From: Haloarculaceae archaeon
Lineage (GTDB): Archaea > Halobacteriota > Halobacteria > Halobacteriales > Haloarculaceae
Length of the DNA: 64,000 nucleotides
Direction of reading: 5' to 3'
Assembly: GCA_007122455.1 (NCBI GenBank)
Contig: SKTU01000005.1
Location: 24,182 to 88,181, forward strand
Every line of letters starts with the position of its first letter. Positions within the stretch are counted from its first letter, which is position 1. A program made the position numbers and the translations under genes. Positions 53,140 to 63,601 of this stretch are shown here, one piece after another. Under the pieces are notes generated by a model. That model worked only from the letters and a program-made list of their open reading frames with translations. It made no database searches and had not been told where the DNA came from.

Positions 53140-53760
53140 TTACTCGGGGACGGACGCGAGCGTCGTGATCGCCCGCGGCGTTCCGGGGCGACGCTGCTGG
53201 ATCCGGTGCTCGAACGTCTCGAATCCTGCTTGTTCGAACATTCGGTCGGCTTCCTCCTCGTCGTAAAAGAGCATGATCGTGTCCGCGAGGCGGGCGAACA
53301 CCGTCGACTTCGGGTAGTCCGGACCGACGACCAGCACCGGTCCGCCGGGTTTGGTGACGCGACGGGCTTCCCGGAGCGCGTCGACGGGATTCGGCCAGTA
53401 TTCGATCGATCCCGACGACCAGTAGGCGTCGAAGCTGTCGTCACGGAACGGAAGCCGTTCGGCGTCGCCGCGGTGGAACCGGACGCGACCGCGCTTGCCG
53501 AACTTCGCGTACGCCTGCTCGAGCTGGTGAGCGGACTGATCGAGAGCGTACACCTCACCGGTGCGTTCGAGTAACCCCTCCGTGGCGAACCCCGTTCCGC
53601 ATCCGACGTCGAGAACGCGGTCGTCGGCGCCGATACCGAACCACTCCAGCGCCTCGTCGCGCATCTCTTCGTTCCAGATGAACGGGTTGATAGTGTCGTA
53701 CACTCGCGAGAGATACTTGTAGAAGAGCCGTGCACGCGCCTTGTCTTCGAGCACTCCCAT
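53140..53760 (-). CDS. Class I SAM-dependent methyltransferase
   Basis: 206 aa with the usual motif I 'VLDVGCGTGFATEGLL' (residue about 47), motif II 'VRFHRGDAERLPF', and a post-motif 'FDAYWSSGSIEYWPNPVDAL'. It resembles quinone-ring methyltransferases (UbiE/MPBQ type), which would fit menaquinone synthesis. Divergent from atpH, the first gene of the ATP synthase operon; the same neighbourhood occurs in other haloarchaea. The exact substrate is not decided. Start 'MGVLEDKARARLFYKYL'. Confidence 0.82.
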   Translation of the reverse strand: MGVLEDKARARLFYKYLSRVYDTINPFIWNEEMRDEALEWFGIGADDRVLDVGCGTGFATEGLLERTGEVYALDQSAHQLEQAYAKFGKRGRVRFHRGDAERLPFRDDSFDAYWSSGSIEYWPNPVDALREARRVTKPGGPVLVVGPDYPKSTVFARLADTIMLFYDEEEADRMFEQAGFETFEHRIQQRRPGTPRAITTLASVPE

Positions 53761-53862
53761 TCCGAGGCGGTACGAACCAGCGTAGCATAACTCCCCGGAT
53801 TCGTGCTGTGCGGTTTCGCAACTACCAAATAGGCGCTTTCCGAATCTTCGCTTGACATAACT

Positions 53863-54195
53863 ATGGCCAGGCCAGAGGTTCTCGACCGAGTAAAGGAGGC
53901 CGAGCGCGAGGCCGACGAGATCGTCGCCGAGGCCGAAGCGGAGCGCGAACAGCGCATCGCCGAGGCGCGCAAAGAGGCCGAGCGTATCCTCGAGGAGGCT
54001 CGAGACGCGGCCGAGAGCTACAAGCAGGAGCGGCTTTCGGAGGCCCGCGAGGAAATCGAGGCCGAGCGTGAGGAGATCCTCGCCGAGGGCGAGGCGACGC
54101 GTGAGGCACTCGAGTCGCAGGCCGAAGCGAAACGCGAGGAGGCGGTCGAACACGTCGTAGATCTGTTCACGGAGGCGGTGAATGCTCAGACCTAA
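53863..54195 (+). CDS. atpH: A-type ATP synthase subunit H (peripheral stalk)
   Basis: 110 aa, almost entirely charged coiled coil ('EAEREADEIVAEAEAEREQR'), the stalk partner of subunit E. First gene of the ATP synthase operon; the next gene overlaps it by 14 bases. TATA-like AAATAGG about 33 bases upstream. Short and typical for AhaH/AtpH in haloarchaea. Confidence 0.88.
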   Translation: MARPEVLDRVKEAEREADEIVAEAEAEREQRIAEARKEAERILEEARDAAESYKQERLSEAREEIEAEREEILAEGEATREALESQAEAKREEAVEHVVDLFTEAVNAQT

Positions 54196-56365
54196 GCGGA
54201 TGAGCCGGATCTCGGTGACGGGATCCAAACAGGTAATGGACGACGTCATCGAGGCCGTCCACGAGCTGCACCTGCTGCACATCACGGACTACGACGGTGC
54301 GTGGGAGGGGTTCGACCCCGGCGATCCCGTCGAAGGCGCCGAGGAGGCCGCCGAGAAGCTCGTGACGGTTCGAGCGCTCGAAAGCACGCTCGGGATCGAC
54401 CGCGACGACGCCGGTCCGACCCGGACGATCGACGACGAGAAGCTCGAGGAGGAGCTCTCGGAGATCCGAAACGCGGTCAACGAGCTCGACGATCGTCGCT
54501 CGGAGCTCCGCACCGAACTTCGGCGGGTCGACGAGCGGATCGACGCCGCGACCCCGTTCGCGGAGCTCGGGATCGATCTCGATCTGCTTTCGGGATACGA
54601 CTCCCTGTCGGTCGCCGTCGGTGAGGGCGACGAGAGCGCGATCCGCGACGCACTGGAGAACGCCGACGGCGTCGACGCCTACGAGACGTTCTCCGAGGGG
54701 GGATACGTTGCCGCCTTCGTCGCACCCGTCGTCGACATCGAGGAGGCACTCGTCGGCGCGGCGTTCACCCGCTACGAGGTCCCCGACCTCGAAGAGAGCG
54801 AGGCGACGAGCCCGCAAGGGTACATCGAGCAACTCCGTCACGAACGCCAGCGCCTCGAGATGAAACTCGAGGACGTCGAGGGAGACATTCAGCGGCGTCG
54901 ACACGACGACGCCGGCTTCCTGCTCGCAGCCGAGGAGAAACTCTCCATCGAGGTTCAGAAGCTGGAGGCGCCACTGACGTTCGCGACGACGAAGAACGCC
55001 TTCATCGCCGAGGGGTGGGTACCCACCGATCGGTTCGACGACCTCGAAGCGGCGCTTCGGGACGCGGCCGGCGAAAGCATCGAGGTCGAGGAGCTCGAGC
55101 GCGCCGCCTACGACGACGGTCACGCTCACGAACCGGAGGCCGTCGACGAGGAAGACGGCCAGCCGGTCGCCGCCGACGGCGGTCACGCCATGAGCGGCGG
55201 TGCCCCGCCGGTGATTCAGGACAACAACAAGGCGTCGAAGCCGTTCGAGATGCTGGTCGGCGTCATCAACCGACCGAGATACAACGAGCTCGATCCGACG
55301 CTCGTGCTGTTCCTCACGTTCCCGGCGTTCTTCGGGTTCATGATCGGCGACGTCGGTTACGGGATCCTCTACTGTGCGATCGGCTACGTCCTGCTCACGA
55401 AATTCGACAGTCCGGGCTTCCGTAGTCTCGGCGGCGTCGCGCTGTGGTCCGGGGTATTCACGATCTTCTTCGGCGTGCTGTACGGCGAGTTCTTCGGGCT
55501 TCACGAGCTCGGTTACATGATCTTCGGTGAGGGCGGTTCGCCGATGGAGAAGGGACTCTCGCCAGCCAATATCGCCTTCGCACAGCTGTGGCTCGTCGTG
55601 AGCCTCCTGCTCGGCATCGTCCACCTCACGATCGGACACGTCTTCGGCTTCTTCGACGACCTCTCCCACGGCATCGTCGACGCCGTCACCGAGAACCTCT
55701 CGTGGGTCTTCCTGATGGTCGGCGTTTGGACGTGGGTGTTCAGCACCCACACCGCGAGCGCCAAACCGGAGTTCCTCATCGGCGAGGAGAACATCTTCCG
55801 GGAGACCTACGGGCTCGCGTTCACCGGACTTCCGGAGGTCGTCGGGCTCGCCGCACTCGGGCTCGCCGCACTCGGTTTCGTGCTCCTGTTGGTCGGTGAG
55901 GGGGGAATCGGGCTCCTGGAGAGCCTCAACGTGCTCGTCAACGTACTCTCCTACACCCGTATCGCCGCAGTGTTGCTCGCGAAGGCCGGGATGGCGTTCG
56001 TGGTCAACCTGCTGGTGTTCGGCGCCTACGAGACGCCGGACGGTGGGGTGTATTTCCTCTACAACAACGATTACACCGTCTCGAACGGCGAGGTGCTCGA
56101 CTCGGCAGGTGAGCCGCTTGCCGGCGAGCTGATGTTCGCCGGGCTCCTGACCGGCGCCGAGGGCGCGGCGTTCATCGTCGCGTTGCTCGCGGGCGCAGTG
56201 ATATTCGTGATCGGGCACATCCTCGTGCTCATCCTCGGGATCACGAGCGCCGGATTGCAGGGAATCCGTCTCGAGTACGTCGAGTTCTTCAACAAGTTCT
56301 ACCAGGGCGGCGGAAAGCCCTACCAGCCGTTCGGCTACGACCGACAGTTCACGGCCGAAGAGTAG
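54182..56365 (+). CDS. atpI: A-type ATP synthase subunit I (a-like membrane stator)
   Basis: 727 aa. N-terminal cytoplasmic half with coiled coils (about 85-130 and 220-260), and a C-terminal half with about eight membrane segments containing the stator motif ('LNVLSYTRIAAVLLAKAGM', with the essential Arg). Carries protons or sodium to the c ring. It overlaps atpH. The His-rich linker ('YDDGHAHEPEAVDEEDGQ') is a haloarchaeal feature. Confidence 0.93.
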   Translation: MLRPKRMSRISVTGSKQVMDDVIEAVHELHLLHITDYDGAWEGFDPGDPVEGAEEAAEKLVTVRALESTLGIDRDDAGPTRTIDDEKLEEELSEIRNAVNELDDRRSELRTELRRVDERIDAATPFAELGIDLDLLSGYDSLSVAVGEGDESAIRDALENADGVDAYETFSEGGYVAAFVAPVVDIEEALVGAAFTRYEVPDLEESEATSPQGYIEQLRHERQRLEMKLEDVEGDIQRRRHDDAGFLLAAEEKLSIEVQKLEAPLTFATTKNAFIAEGWVPTDRFDDLEAALRDAAGESIEVEELERAAYDDGHAHEPEAVDEEDGQPVAADGGHAMSGGAPPVIQDNNKASKPFEMLVGVINRPRYNELDPTLVLFLTFPAFFGFMIGDVGYGILYCAIGYVLLTKFDSPGFRSLGGVALWSGVFTIFFGVLYGEFFGLHELGYMIFGEGGSPMEKGLSPANIAFAQLWLVVSLLLGIVHLTIGHVFGFFDDLSHGIVDAVTENLSWVFLMVGVWTWVFSTHTASAKPEFLIGEENIFRETYGLAFTGLPEVVGLAALGLAALGFVLLLVGEGGIGLLESLNVLVNVLSYTRIAAVLLAKAGMAFVVNLLVFGAYETPDGGVYFLYNNDYTVSNGEVLDSAGEPLAGELMFAGLLTGAEGAAFIVALLAGAVIFVIGHILVLILGITSAGLQGIRLEYVEFFNKFYQGGGKPYQPFGYDRQFTAEE

Positions 56366-56481
56366 CGCGGCACCGCCGGCGCCTCGTTTTATCAGCTCCC
56401 GTATACGTTCTCGGCCACACGAATATCCTGAGAGGGGTTGTCACGCGCAGCGGTGCGGCCGCTTCGACGGCGTTTGGGAAG

Positions 56482-56487
56482 TTTTAT
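56482..56487 (+). promoter_or_regulatory. Possible internal promoter before atpK
   Basis: TTTTAT in a 183-base gap between atpI and atpK, about 62 bases before the atpK start. The GAGG at 56533-56536 could act as ribosome binding site. Confidence 0.35.
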
Positions 56488-56548
56488 GAACTCTCTGCGA
56501 ACATATCCGTCTGTTCGGAACCAGTCGATTCCATGAGGAAACCAAACC

Positions 56549-56812
56549 ATGTTTGAACTCGCTATGACCCTCGAAAGTGTTGCAACGGTACTTCAGCAGG
56601 ACGCGGGCGGCCCGGCAATCAGCGCGGAGGCTGCCGCCGCACTCGCAGTCGGACTCGCCGCCTTCGGTGCGGGCTACGCCGAGCGCGGTATCGGTGCGGC
56701 TGCGATGGGCGCGATCGCCGAAAACGAGGACCTGTTCGGTCGCGGACTCATCCTTACGGTGCTGCCGGAGACGCTCGTGATCCTGGCGCTGGTCGTCGTC
56801 TTCGTCGTCTAA
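56549..56812 (+). CDS. atpK: A-type ATP synthase subunit K (c ring)
   Basis: 87 aa proteolipid with one helical hairpin: helix 1 'AAAALAVGLAAFGAGYAERG', a short loop, and helix 2 'LILTVLPETLVILALVVVFV', whose Glu in LPETL is the ion-carrying residue. Single-hairpin form of the haloarchaeal c subunit. An alternative ATG lies five codons downstream (56564). It has a large leader gap before it and is close to atpE after it. Confidence 0.93.
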   Translation: MFELAMTLESVATVLQQDAGGPAISAEAAAALAVGLAAFGAGYAERGIGAAAMGAIAENEDLFGRGLILTVLPETLVILALVVVFVV

Positions 56813-56833
56813 ACGCACCCCACTTCTCCAACA

Positions 56834-57415
56834 ATGAGCCTTGATACGGTCGTAGAGGACATCCGAGACGAAGCCCGCGCGCGTGCGGAGGAGATCCGCG
56901 CAGAGGGAGACGAGCGCGCCGAGGAGATCGTCGCCGAAGCCGAGCGCGAGGCCGAATCGATCCACGAGGACGCCGAGCGGGAGGTCGAACGGCGGATCGA
57001 CCAGGAGCGCGAGCAGAAGCTCTCCAGCGCGAAGCTCGAGGCGAAGCAGAAGCGCCTCGAGGCGCGACGGGAGACGCTCGAAGAGGTCCGAAGCGACGTC
57101 GAAGACGAGATCGTCGCCATCGACGGCGACGATCGAATGGAGCTGACCCGGGCGGTACTCGACTCGGCAGCCGCCGAGTTCGAGGAAACCGACGGGATCG
57201 TCGTCCACGGCCGCGACGACGACGAGGAGCTGCTCGAATCGATCACCGACGAGTACGACGGCTTCGAGGTCGGCGAACCGGTCGACTGCCTCGGTGGCGT
57301 CGTCGTCGAGAGCGAGACGTCTCGAGTTCGGGTGAACAACACGTTCGACTCCGTCCTCGAGGACGTCTGGGAGGACAACCTGCGCGAGATCAGCGCACGG
57401 CTCTTCGAAGAATGA
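56834..57415 (+). CDS. atpE: A-type ATP synthase subunit E
   Basis: 193 aa. N-terminal half a long coiled coil ('EEIRAEGDERAEEIVAEAER'), C-terminal half a small globular domain ending 'NLREISARLFEE'. Peripheral stalk with AtpH. Overlaps the next gene by four bases. Confidence 0.92.
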   Translation: MSLDTVVEDIRDEARARAEEIRAEGDERAEEIVAEAEREAESIHEDAEREVERRIDQEREQKLSSAKLEAKQKRLEARRETLEEVRSDVEDEIVAIDGDDRMELTRAVLDSAAAEFEETDGIVVHGRDDDEELLESITDEYDGFEVGEPVDCLGGVVVESETSRVRVNNTFDSVLEDVWEDNLREISARLFEE

Positions 57416-58473
57416 GCATCAAAACGGAAGAGAGTTCGAACTACGAATACGTCGTCGCGAGAGTTCGTTCCCGCCGTGCGAAGCTGTTCGACGCCGACGA
57501 CTACCGGAAACTGGTTCGGATGGGGCCGAGCGAGATCGCCCGATTCATGGAGGAGACCGAGTACGAGGCCGAAATGAACGCACTCGGGACTCGCCACGCA
57601 GGTGTCGACCTCGTCGAGTACGCGCTCAACCGGAACCTCGCGAAGCATTTCGACGATCTGCTCCGGTTCGCCGACGGCGACCTCTACGATTACATCGCCC
57701 GATATCTCCGGAAGTTCGACGCGTGGAACGTCAAGACGGTGATCCGCGGCGTCTACACGGAATCCGACCGTGAGGACATCGAGGACGACCTCATCAGAAC
57801 CGGCGAGTTCTCCGAGCGACTCCTCGACCGGCTCGTCGAAGCCGGCAGCATCGACGACATCGTCGAGCTGCTCGACGGGACCTTCTTCGCCGATCCGCTC
57901 GCCGACGCGTACGACGAGTACGAGTCGACGGAGACGCTCGTGCCGCTGGAGAACGCCGTCGATCGCGCGTTTTACGCGCACCTGCTCGACGACCTCCCGA
58001 GGACCGAGCCGGACACGCCGACGGCGCTCTATCGGGAGTTCCTCGAGGCCGAGATCGACTTCCGGAACCTCCGGAACGCGCTGCGGATCGCCCGCAGCGG
58101 TGCGGAGATCGATCCCTCGGAGTATTACATCGAGGGGGGACGACTGTTCGGCCCGGAAGAGCTCCGACAGCTGGCGCGCAACGTCGACGAACTCGTCGCG
58201 AGGATCCGCGAAAGCAGCTACGGGAGCGATCTCGACGCCGCGTTGGATCACCTCGAAGAGGCCCAGAGCCTCATCGGATTCGAGCACGCCATCGAGGCAG
58301 CGCTGTTGGAGTACTCCGAGAAGCTGTCGAACCGATATCCGCTGTCGGTCTGTCCGGTGCTCTCCTACATTCTCGCGAAGGAGCGGGAAGTCGAGAACAT
58401 CCGAGCGATCGCCCGTGGACGGGAAGCCGGGCTTTCCGTCGAGGAGATCGAAGAGGAACTGGTGGTACAATGA
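57412..58473 (+). CDS. atpC: A-type ATP synthase subunit C
   Basis: 353 aa, helical, connecting the c ring to the central stalk (V-type subunit d homologue). Typical stretches 'YEYVVARVRSRRAKLFDADD', 'YLRKFDAWNVKTVIRGVYT' and 'SYILAKEREVENIRAIARGR'. Overlaps atpE and atpF by four bases each. Confidence 0.93.
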   Translation: MSIKTEESSNYEYVVARVRSRRAKLFDADDYRKLVRMGPSEIARFMEETEYEAEMNALGTRHAGVDLVEYALNRNLAKHFDDLLRFADGDLYDYIARYLRKFDAWNVKTVIRGVYTESDREDIEDDLIRTGEFSERLLDRLVEAGSIDDIVELLDGTFFADPLADAYDEYESTETLVPLENAVDRAFYAHLLDDLPRTEPDTPTALYREFLEAEIDFRNLRNALRIARSGAEIDPSEYYIEGGRLFGPEELRQLARNVDELVARIRESSYGSDLDAALDHLEEAQSLIGFEHAIEAALLEYSEKLSNRYPLSVCPVLSYILAKEREVENIRAIARGREAGLSVEEIEEELVVQ

Positions 58474-58790
58474 GTCAGGAGATCGCAGTCGTCGGCAGTC
58501 CGGATTTTACGACCGGCTTCCGACTGGCCGGCGTCAGGAAGTTCGCGAACGTCCACGATACCGAAAAGGACGACGAACTCGACGACGCCGTCGAGTCGGT
58601 TCTCGACGACGAAGAGGTCGGGATCGTCGTCATGCACGACGACGACCTCGAGTATCTCTCGCGTACAGTCCGACAGCGAGTCGAAACGAGCGTAGAGCCC
58701 GTCTGTGTCACCCTCGGCGGTGGCACGGGGTCGGGGAACCTGCGCCAGCAGATCAAACGCGCCATCGGCATCGACCTGATGGATGAGTAA
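58470..58790 (+). CDS. atpF: A-type ATP synthase subunit F
   Basis: 106 aa regulatory/central stalk subunit. '[20 protein letters not shown]' and '[20 protein letters not shown]' match the family. It ends two bases before the chosen start of atpA; another in-frame atpA ATG (58783) lies inside it. Confidence 0.93.
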   Translation: MSQEIAVVGSPDFTTGFRLAGVRKFANVHDTEKDDELDDAVESVLDDEEVGIVVMHDDDLEYLSRTVRQRVETSVEPVCVTLGGGTGSGNLRQQIKRAIGIDLMDE

Positions 58791-58791
58791 T

Positions 58792-60549
58792 ATGAGCCAA
58801 GCTACCGCAACCGAAACCACGAGTGAGGGCGTCATCGAGAGCGTCAGCGGTCCTGTCGTGACCGCGATCGACCTCGACGCCCGCATGAACGACGTCGTAT
58901 ACGTCGGCGAGGAAGGGCTGATGGGCGAAGTCATCGAAATCGAGAGGAACCTCGTCACCATCCAGGTGTACGAGGAGACCTCCGACGTCGCACCCGGTGA
59001 ACCCGTAGAAAACACGGGCGAGCCGCTGACCGTCGACCTCGGCCCCGGAATGTTGGACAGTATCTACGACGGCGTCCAGCGTCCGCTCGACGTCCTCGAA
59101 GAGCAGATGGGAGCGTTCCTCGACCGCGGCGTCGACGCACCGGGTATCGACCTGGAGAAGACGTGGGAGTTCGACCCCGACGTCGAGGAGGGCGACGAGG
59201 TCGAATCCGGCGACGTCGTCGGAATCGTCCCCGAAACCGAGAGCATCGATCACAAGGTACTGGTTCCGCCGGGATACGAGGGCGGCGAGGTCGTCGACGT
59301 CAACTCGGGAGCGTTAACCGTCACCGACACGGTCGTCGAACTCGACAACGGCGAAGAGATCCAGATGCGACAGGAGTGGCCGGTTCGGGAACCCCGGCCG
59401 ACCGTCGAAAAGGAGACGCCGACGACGCCGCTGGTCTCCGGTCAGCGAATTCTCGACGGGCTGTTCCCGATCGCGAAGGGCGGGACAGCCGCCATCCCGG
59501 GGCCGTTCGGCTCCGGAAAGACGGTCACGCAACACCAGCTCGCCAAGTGGGCCGACGCGGACATCGTCGTCTACGTCGGCTGCGGCGAGCGCGGCAACGA
59601 GATGACCGAAGTGATCGAGGACTTCCCCGAGCTGGAGGACCCCAAGACCGGCAAGCCGCTGATGAGTCGGACGTCGCTGATCGCGAACACGTCGAACATG
59701 CCGGTCGCGGCGCGAGAATCCTGCGTCTACACCGGAATCACGATCGCCGAGTACTACCGCGACATGGGGTACGACGTCGCACTGATGGCGGACTCCACCT
59801 CCCGGTGGGCAGAGGCCATGCGGGAGATCTCCTCGCGCCTCGAGGAGATGCCCGGCGAGGAGGGTTACCCGGCCTACCTCGCAGCCCGACTCAGCGAGTT
59901 CTACGAGCGGGCTGGCAAGTTCAAGAACATCAACGGGACGGAGGGTTCCATCTCCGTCATCGGCGCCGTCTCGCCGCCGGGCGGGGACTTCTCCGAGCCG
60001 GTCACCCAGAACACGCTCCGCATCGTGAAGTGTTTCTGGGCGCTGGACGCCGACCTCGCGGAGCGGCGACACTTCCCGTCGATCAACTGGACCGAGTCCT
60101 ACTCGCTGTACAAGGACCAGCTCGATCCGTGGTGGCGGGAGAACGTCGACGAGGAGTACCCCGAATATCGCCAGTGGGCGGTCGACGTCCTCGACGAGGA
60201 GGGTGAGCTTCAGGAGATCGTCCAGCTCGTCGGAAAGGACGCGCTGCCGGAGGACCAGCAGCTGACGCTGGAAGTCGCCCGTTACATCAGGGAAGGGTGG
60301 CTCCAGCAGAACGCGTTCCACGACGTCGACACGTACTGTGAACCCGAGAAGACGTATCTGATGCTGACGGCGATCCGGACGTTCAGCGACGAGGCGTTCG
60401 CCGCCCTCGAGGCGGGGGTCCCGGTCGAGGAGGCCATCGACATCGAGGCCGCGCCGCGGCTCAACCGGATCAACACCCAGGAGGATTACGAGGCGTACAT
60501 CCAGGAGCTGAAGGACGACATGACCGAGCAGTTCCGGGAGCTCTACTAA
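58792..60549 (+). CDS. atpA: A-type ATP synthase subunit A (catalytic)
   Basis: 585 aa catalytic nucleotide-binding subunit. P-loop '[13 protein letters not shown]', then the A-type motifs '[14 protein letters not shown]', '[20 protein letters not shown]'-like sequence in two parts and the C-terminal helical domain. No intein is seen, although some archaeal atpA genes carry one. The start '[11 protein letters not shown]' follows the usual haloarchaeal N-terminus; an ATG three codons earlier exists. Confidence 0.95.
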   Translation: MSQATATETTSEGVIESVSGPVVTAIDLDARMNDVVYVGEEGLMGEVIEIERNLVTIQVYEETSDVAPGEPVENTGEPLTVDLGPGMLDSIYDGVQRPLDVLEEQMGAFLDRGVDAPGIDLEKTWEFDPDVEEGDEVESGDVVGIVPETESIDHKVLVPPGYEGGEVVDVNSGALTVTDTVVELDNGEEIQMRQEWPVREPRPTVEKETPTTPLVSGQRILDGLFPIAKGGTAAIPGPFGSGKTVTQHQLAKWADADIVVYVGCGERGNEMTEVIEDFPELEDPKTGKPLMSRTSLIANTSNMPVAARESCVYTGITIAEYYRDMGYDVALMADSTSRWAEAMREISSRLEEMPGEEGYPAYLAARLSEFYERAGKFKNINGTEGSISVIGAVSPPGGDFSEPVTQNTLRIVKCFWALDADLAERRHFPSINWTESYSLYKDQLDPWWRENVDEEYPEYRQWAVDVLDEEGELQEIVQLVGKDALPEDQQLTLEVARYIREGWLQQNAFHDVDTYCEPEKTYLMLTAIRTFSDEAFAALEAGVPVEEAIDIEAAPRLNRINTQEDYEAYIQELKDDMTEQFRELY

Positions 60550-60551
60550 CC

Positions 60552-61964
60552 ATGCAAAAAGAATACAAAACGATCACGGAGATCAGCGGTCCGCTGGTGT
60601 TCGCCGAGGTCGACGAGCCCGTCGGCTACAACGAGATCGTCGAGATCGAGACGCCGAACGGCGAAGTCCGCCGTGGACAGGTGCTCGAATCGACCTCCGA
60701 ATACGTCGCGATTCAGGTCTTCGAGGGAACGTCCGGTATCGACCGGAACTCGTCGGTTCGTTTCCTCGGCGAGACGCTGCAGATGCCGCTCACCGAGGAC
60801 CTGCTCGGACGCGTGATGTCCGGTGCCGGCGATCCGATCGACGGCGGACCCGACATCGAACCCGAGGAGGAGCGGGAGATCGTCGGCGCGGCGATCAACC
60901 CGACCGCGCGGGAGTACCCACAGGAGTTCATCCAGACCGGCGTCTCCGCCATCGACGGGATGAACACGCTCATCCGCGGACAGAAGCTGCCGATCTTCTC
61001 CGGCTCCGGGCTGCCGCACAACGATCTGGCGCTACAGATCGCGCGGCAGGCGACGGTACCCGAGGAGGACGGCGCCGACGGGGGCGAAACGGAGTTCGCA
61101 GTGATCTTCGGCGCGATGGGGATCACCGCCGAGGAGGCCAACGAGTTCATGGACGACTTCGAGCGCACCGGCGCACTGGAGCGATCGGTCGTCTTCATGA
61201 ACCTCGCGGACGACCCGGCCGTCGAGCGGACGGTGACGCCGCGACTGGTACTGACCACCGCGGAGTATCTCGCTTTCGACAAGGGTTACCACGTACTGGT
61301 GATCCTGACGGACATGACCAACTACTGTGAGGCGCTTCGGGAGATCGGTGCCGCCCGCGAAGAAGTCCCCGGTCGCCGTGGCTACCCCGGTTACATGTAC
61401 ACCGACCTCGCAACGCTGTACGAGCGTGCCGGGCGGATCGAAGGGCGCGAGGGATCGGTGACGCAGTTGCCGATCCTCACGATGCCCGGCGACGACGACA
61501 CCCATCCGATCCCGGACCTCACCGGCTACATCACCGAGGGTCAGATCTACATCGACCGGGACCTCAACAGCCAGGGTATCGAGCCGCCGGTGAACGTCCT
61601 TCCGAGCCTCTCGAGGCTGATGGACGACGGTATCGGTGAGGGGTTCACCCGGGAAGATCACGCCGATCTCTCCGATCAGCTCTACGCGGCGTACGCGGAA
61701 GGTGAGGACCTCCGCGACCTCGTGAACATCGTCGGTCGGGAAGCGCTGTCGGAGCGGGACAACAAGTATCTCGACTTCGCCGACGACTTCGAATCCGAAT
61801 TCGTCCAGCAGGGGCACGACACCAACCGAGGAATCGAGGAGACGCTGGACATCGGCTGGGAACTCGTCAGCCAGCTCCCGAAGGAGGAGCTCAACCGGAT
61901 CGACGAGGAACTCATCGAGAAGTACTACGTCGAAGGCCAGGCCGAACAGGTTACTGCGGACTGA
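60552..61964 (+). CDS. atpB: A-type ATP synthase subunit B (regulatory)
   Basis: 470 aa non-catalytic nucleotide-binding subunit. '[20 protein letters not shown]' replaces the normal P-loop, as expected for B subunits. Typical '[20 protein letters not shown]' and '[19 protein letters not shown]'. Two bases after atpA. The last gene of the contiguous block; atpD is about 950 bases away. Confidence 0.95.
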   Translation: MQKEYKTITEISGPLVFAEVDEPVGYNEIVEIETPNGEVRRGQVLESTSEYVAIQVFEGTSGIDRNSSVRFLGETLQMPLTEDLLGRVMSGAGDPIDGGPDIEPEEEREIVGAAINPTAREYPQEFIQTGVSAIDGMNTLIRGQKLPIFSGSGLPHNDLALQIARQATVPEEDGADGGETEFAVIFGAMGITAEEANEFMDDFERTGALERSVVFMNLADDPAVERTVTPRLVLTTAEYLAFDKGYHVLVILTDMTNYCEALREIGAAREEVPGRRGYPGYMYTDLATLYERAGRIEGREGSVTQLPILTMPGDDDTHPIPDLTGYITEGQIYIDRDLNSQGIEPPVNVLPSLSRLMDDGIGEGFTREDHADLSDQLYAAYAEGEDLRDLVNIVGREALSERDNKYLDFADDFESEFVQQGHDTNRGIEETLDIGWELVSQLPKEELNRIDEELIEKYYVEGQAEQVTAD

Positions 61965-62004
61965 ACGTTCCTCTCGCTGCTTTTCGGCGGTCGTCGCGCG
62001 CCGG

Positions 62005-62796
62005 CTACCGTCCCGTGAACTCCGGCTCGTAGTCGTCCTCGGCGAACGCGCGAGCGCCCTCCTTGTGATCCTCCGTCGCCAGCAGCGGCTCGAACACCTT
62101 CCGATCGTACTCCCGCCCCTCTCGGAGTCCCGTTTGCGTGGCCATATTGGCCGACTGTTTGATCGTCTGGAGCGCGAGCGGTGGCTTGCTCGCCAGCGTC
62201 TCGGCGAACTCGTCGACGGCGTCGTCGAGTTCGTCCTCGTCGTAGGCCGCGTTGACGATCCCCTCCTCGTCGGCGCGAGACGCGGGAATGTGCTCGCCGG
62301 TCATGGCGATCTCCTTCGCGACCGACGGGTTCGCGAGCCGGCTGATGAACTGGACGCCGCCGGCGCCGGGGATGATCCCGAGGTCGACCTCGGGGAGGCC
62401 GAGTCGGGCGTCCTCGCCGGCGAACCGGAAGTCACACGACATCGCGGTTTCGAGGCCGCCGCCGAGACAGTAGCCGCGGATCTTCGCGATCACGGGCAGC
62501 GGATAGTCGATGATGAACTGGTAGTGCGATCTGTCGACCTCCGTCGTCGGCGGACCCTCCTCGAACTCAGTGATGTCCGCGCCGGCACAGAAGTTCCCGC
62601 CCTCACCCTCGATGACGACGGTCCGCATGACGATGCCGTCGTCGTTGAGGTCGTTCAGCGTCCGCAGCCCGGCGACGATGTCGCCGCGAAGCTGTGCACT
62701 GAGCGCGTTCAGCGCGTCCGGTCGGTTCAGGGTCAGGTAGCCAACCCCGGTCTCCTCGTCGAACTCGACGGTCGTCGTCTCGAATTCTTCGTGCAT
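62005..62796 (-). CDS. Enoyl-CoA hydratase/isomerase family protein
   Basis: 263 aa crotonase-fold enzyme. Oxyanion-hole segments 'GGNFCAGADITEF' and 'KIRGYCLGGGLETAMSC', then 'LGLPEVDLGIIPGAGGVQ' with the Glu typical of hydratases. The C-terminal helices are in place. Transcribed against the ATP synthase genes, between atpB and atpD. Probably acts in fatty-acid or amino-acid breakdown together with ETF. Confidence 0.88.
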   Translation of the reverse strand: MHEEFETTTVEFDEETGVGYLTLNRPDALNALSAQLRGDIVAGLRTLNDLNDDGIVMRTVVIEGEGGNFCAGADITEFEEGPPTTEVDRSHYQFIIDYPLPVIAKIRGYCLGGGLETAMSCDFRFAGEDARLGLPEVDLGIIPGAGGVQFISRLANPSVAKEIAMTGEHIPASRADEEGIVNAAYDEDELDDAVDEFAETLASKPPLALQTIKQSANMATQTGLREGREYDRKVFEPLLATEDHKEGARAFAEDDYEPEFTGR

Positions 62797-62911
62797 GTAG
62801 CCGCCCGTTCTCGACACATCTACTTGAATACTCGTGAGGAGCGAACCCGCGAGCGCGCGTCGAGACGACTGAAAAGGATTAACCCCATGGGGAAAGAACC
62901 GCTCGATAAGA

Positions 62912-63598
62912 ATGTCCAAGGACGTCAAACCGACGCGGAAGAACCTCATGGCGATCGAGGACCGCATCGAACTCTCGGAGCGGGGCCACGACACCTTGGA
63001 GAAGAAGCGTGACGGCCTCATCATGGAGTTCATGGACATCCTCGATCAGGCACAGGACGTCCGCTCGGAGCTGGAGTCGAACTACGAGCGGGCCCAGCGA
63101 AATATCAACATGGCGCGGGCGATGGAGGGCGACGTCGCCGTCCGCGGCGCCGCGGCCGCCTTAAAAGAGCACCCGGAGATCACGACCCAGTCGAAGAACA
63201 TCATGGGCGTCGTCGTCCCGCAGATCGAATCCTCCAGAGTCCGGAAATCGCTCGATCAGCGTGGTTACGGACTGGTCGGCACCTCCGCGCGGATCGACGA
63301 GGCCGCCGACGCCTACGAGGAACTGCTCGAGAGCGTCATCCTCGCCGCCGAAGTCGAAACGGCGATGAAGAAGATGCTCGGCGAGATCGAGAAGACCAAG
63401 CGGCGGGTCAACGCCCTCGAATTCAAGCTTCTGCCCGAACTCCGCGGGGCCCAGGAGTACATCGAGCAGAAACTCGAGGAGCAAGAGCGCGAGGAAATCT
63501 TCCGACTCAAGAAGATCAAGGCGAAGAAGGAGGCCGAAGAGGCCGAAGAGGAGGCGGAACTCGAACGCGAACGCGAGGCAGTTCCGGCCGACGACTGA
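62912..63598 (+). CDS. atpD: A-type ATP synthase subunit D (central stalk)
   Basis: 228 aa. '[20 protein letters not shown]' and long coiled coils at both ends typical of subunit D ('[20 protein letters not shown]'). An acidic/Lys tail follows ('[18 protein letters not shown]'). A GGATTAAC box about 34 bases before the ATG suggests its own promoter, and a CCCCATGGGG palindrome (62883-62892) lies between. Confidence 0.93.
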   Translation: MSKDVKPTRKNLMAIEDRIELSERGHDTLEKKRDGLIMEFMDILDQAQDVRSELESNYERAQRNINMARAMEGDVAVRGAAAALKEHPEITTQSKNIMGVVVPQIESSRVRKSLDQRGYGLVGTSARIDEAADAYEELLESVILAAEVETAMKKMLGEIEKTKRRVNALEFKLLPELRGAQEYIEQKLEEQEREEIFRLKKIKAKKEAEEAEEEAELEREREAVPADD

Positions 63599-63601
63599 CG
63601 G

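Noticed and set aside
54167-56218. Long antisense open frame opposite atpI (683 codons)
   Set aside because: Shadow of a real gene: in GC-rich DNA with GAC/GAG-rich codons the opposite strand stays open. Composition is Arg/His/Glu-rich with no recognisable motif.
58792-60549. Intein in atpA
   Set aside because: Some archaeal atpA genes have one near the P-loop, but here the P-loop and flanking motifs are contiguous and the length is normal.
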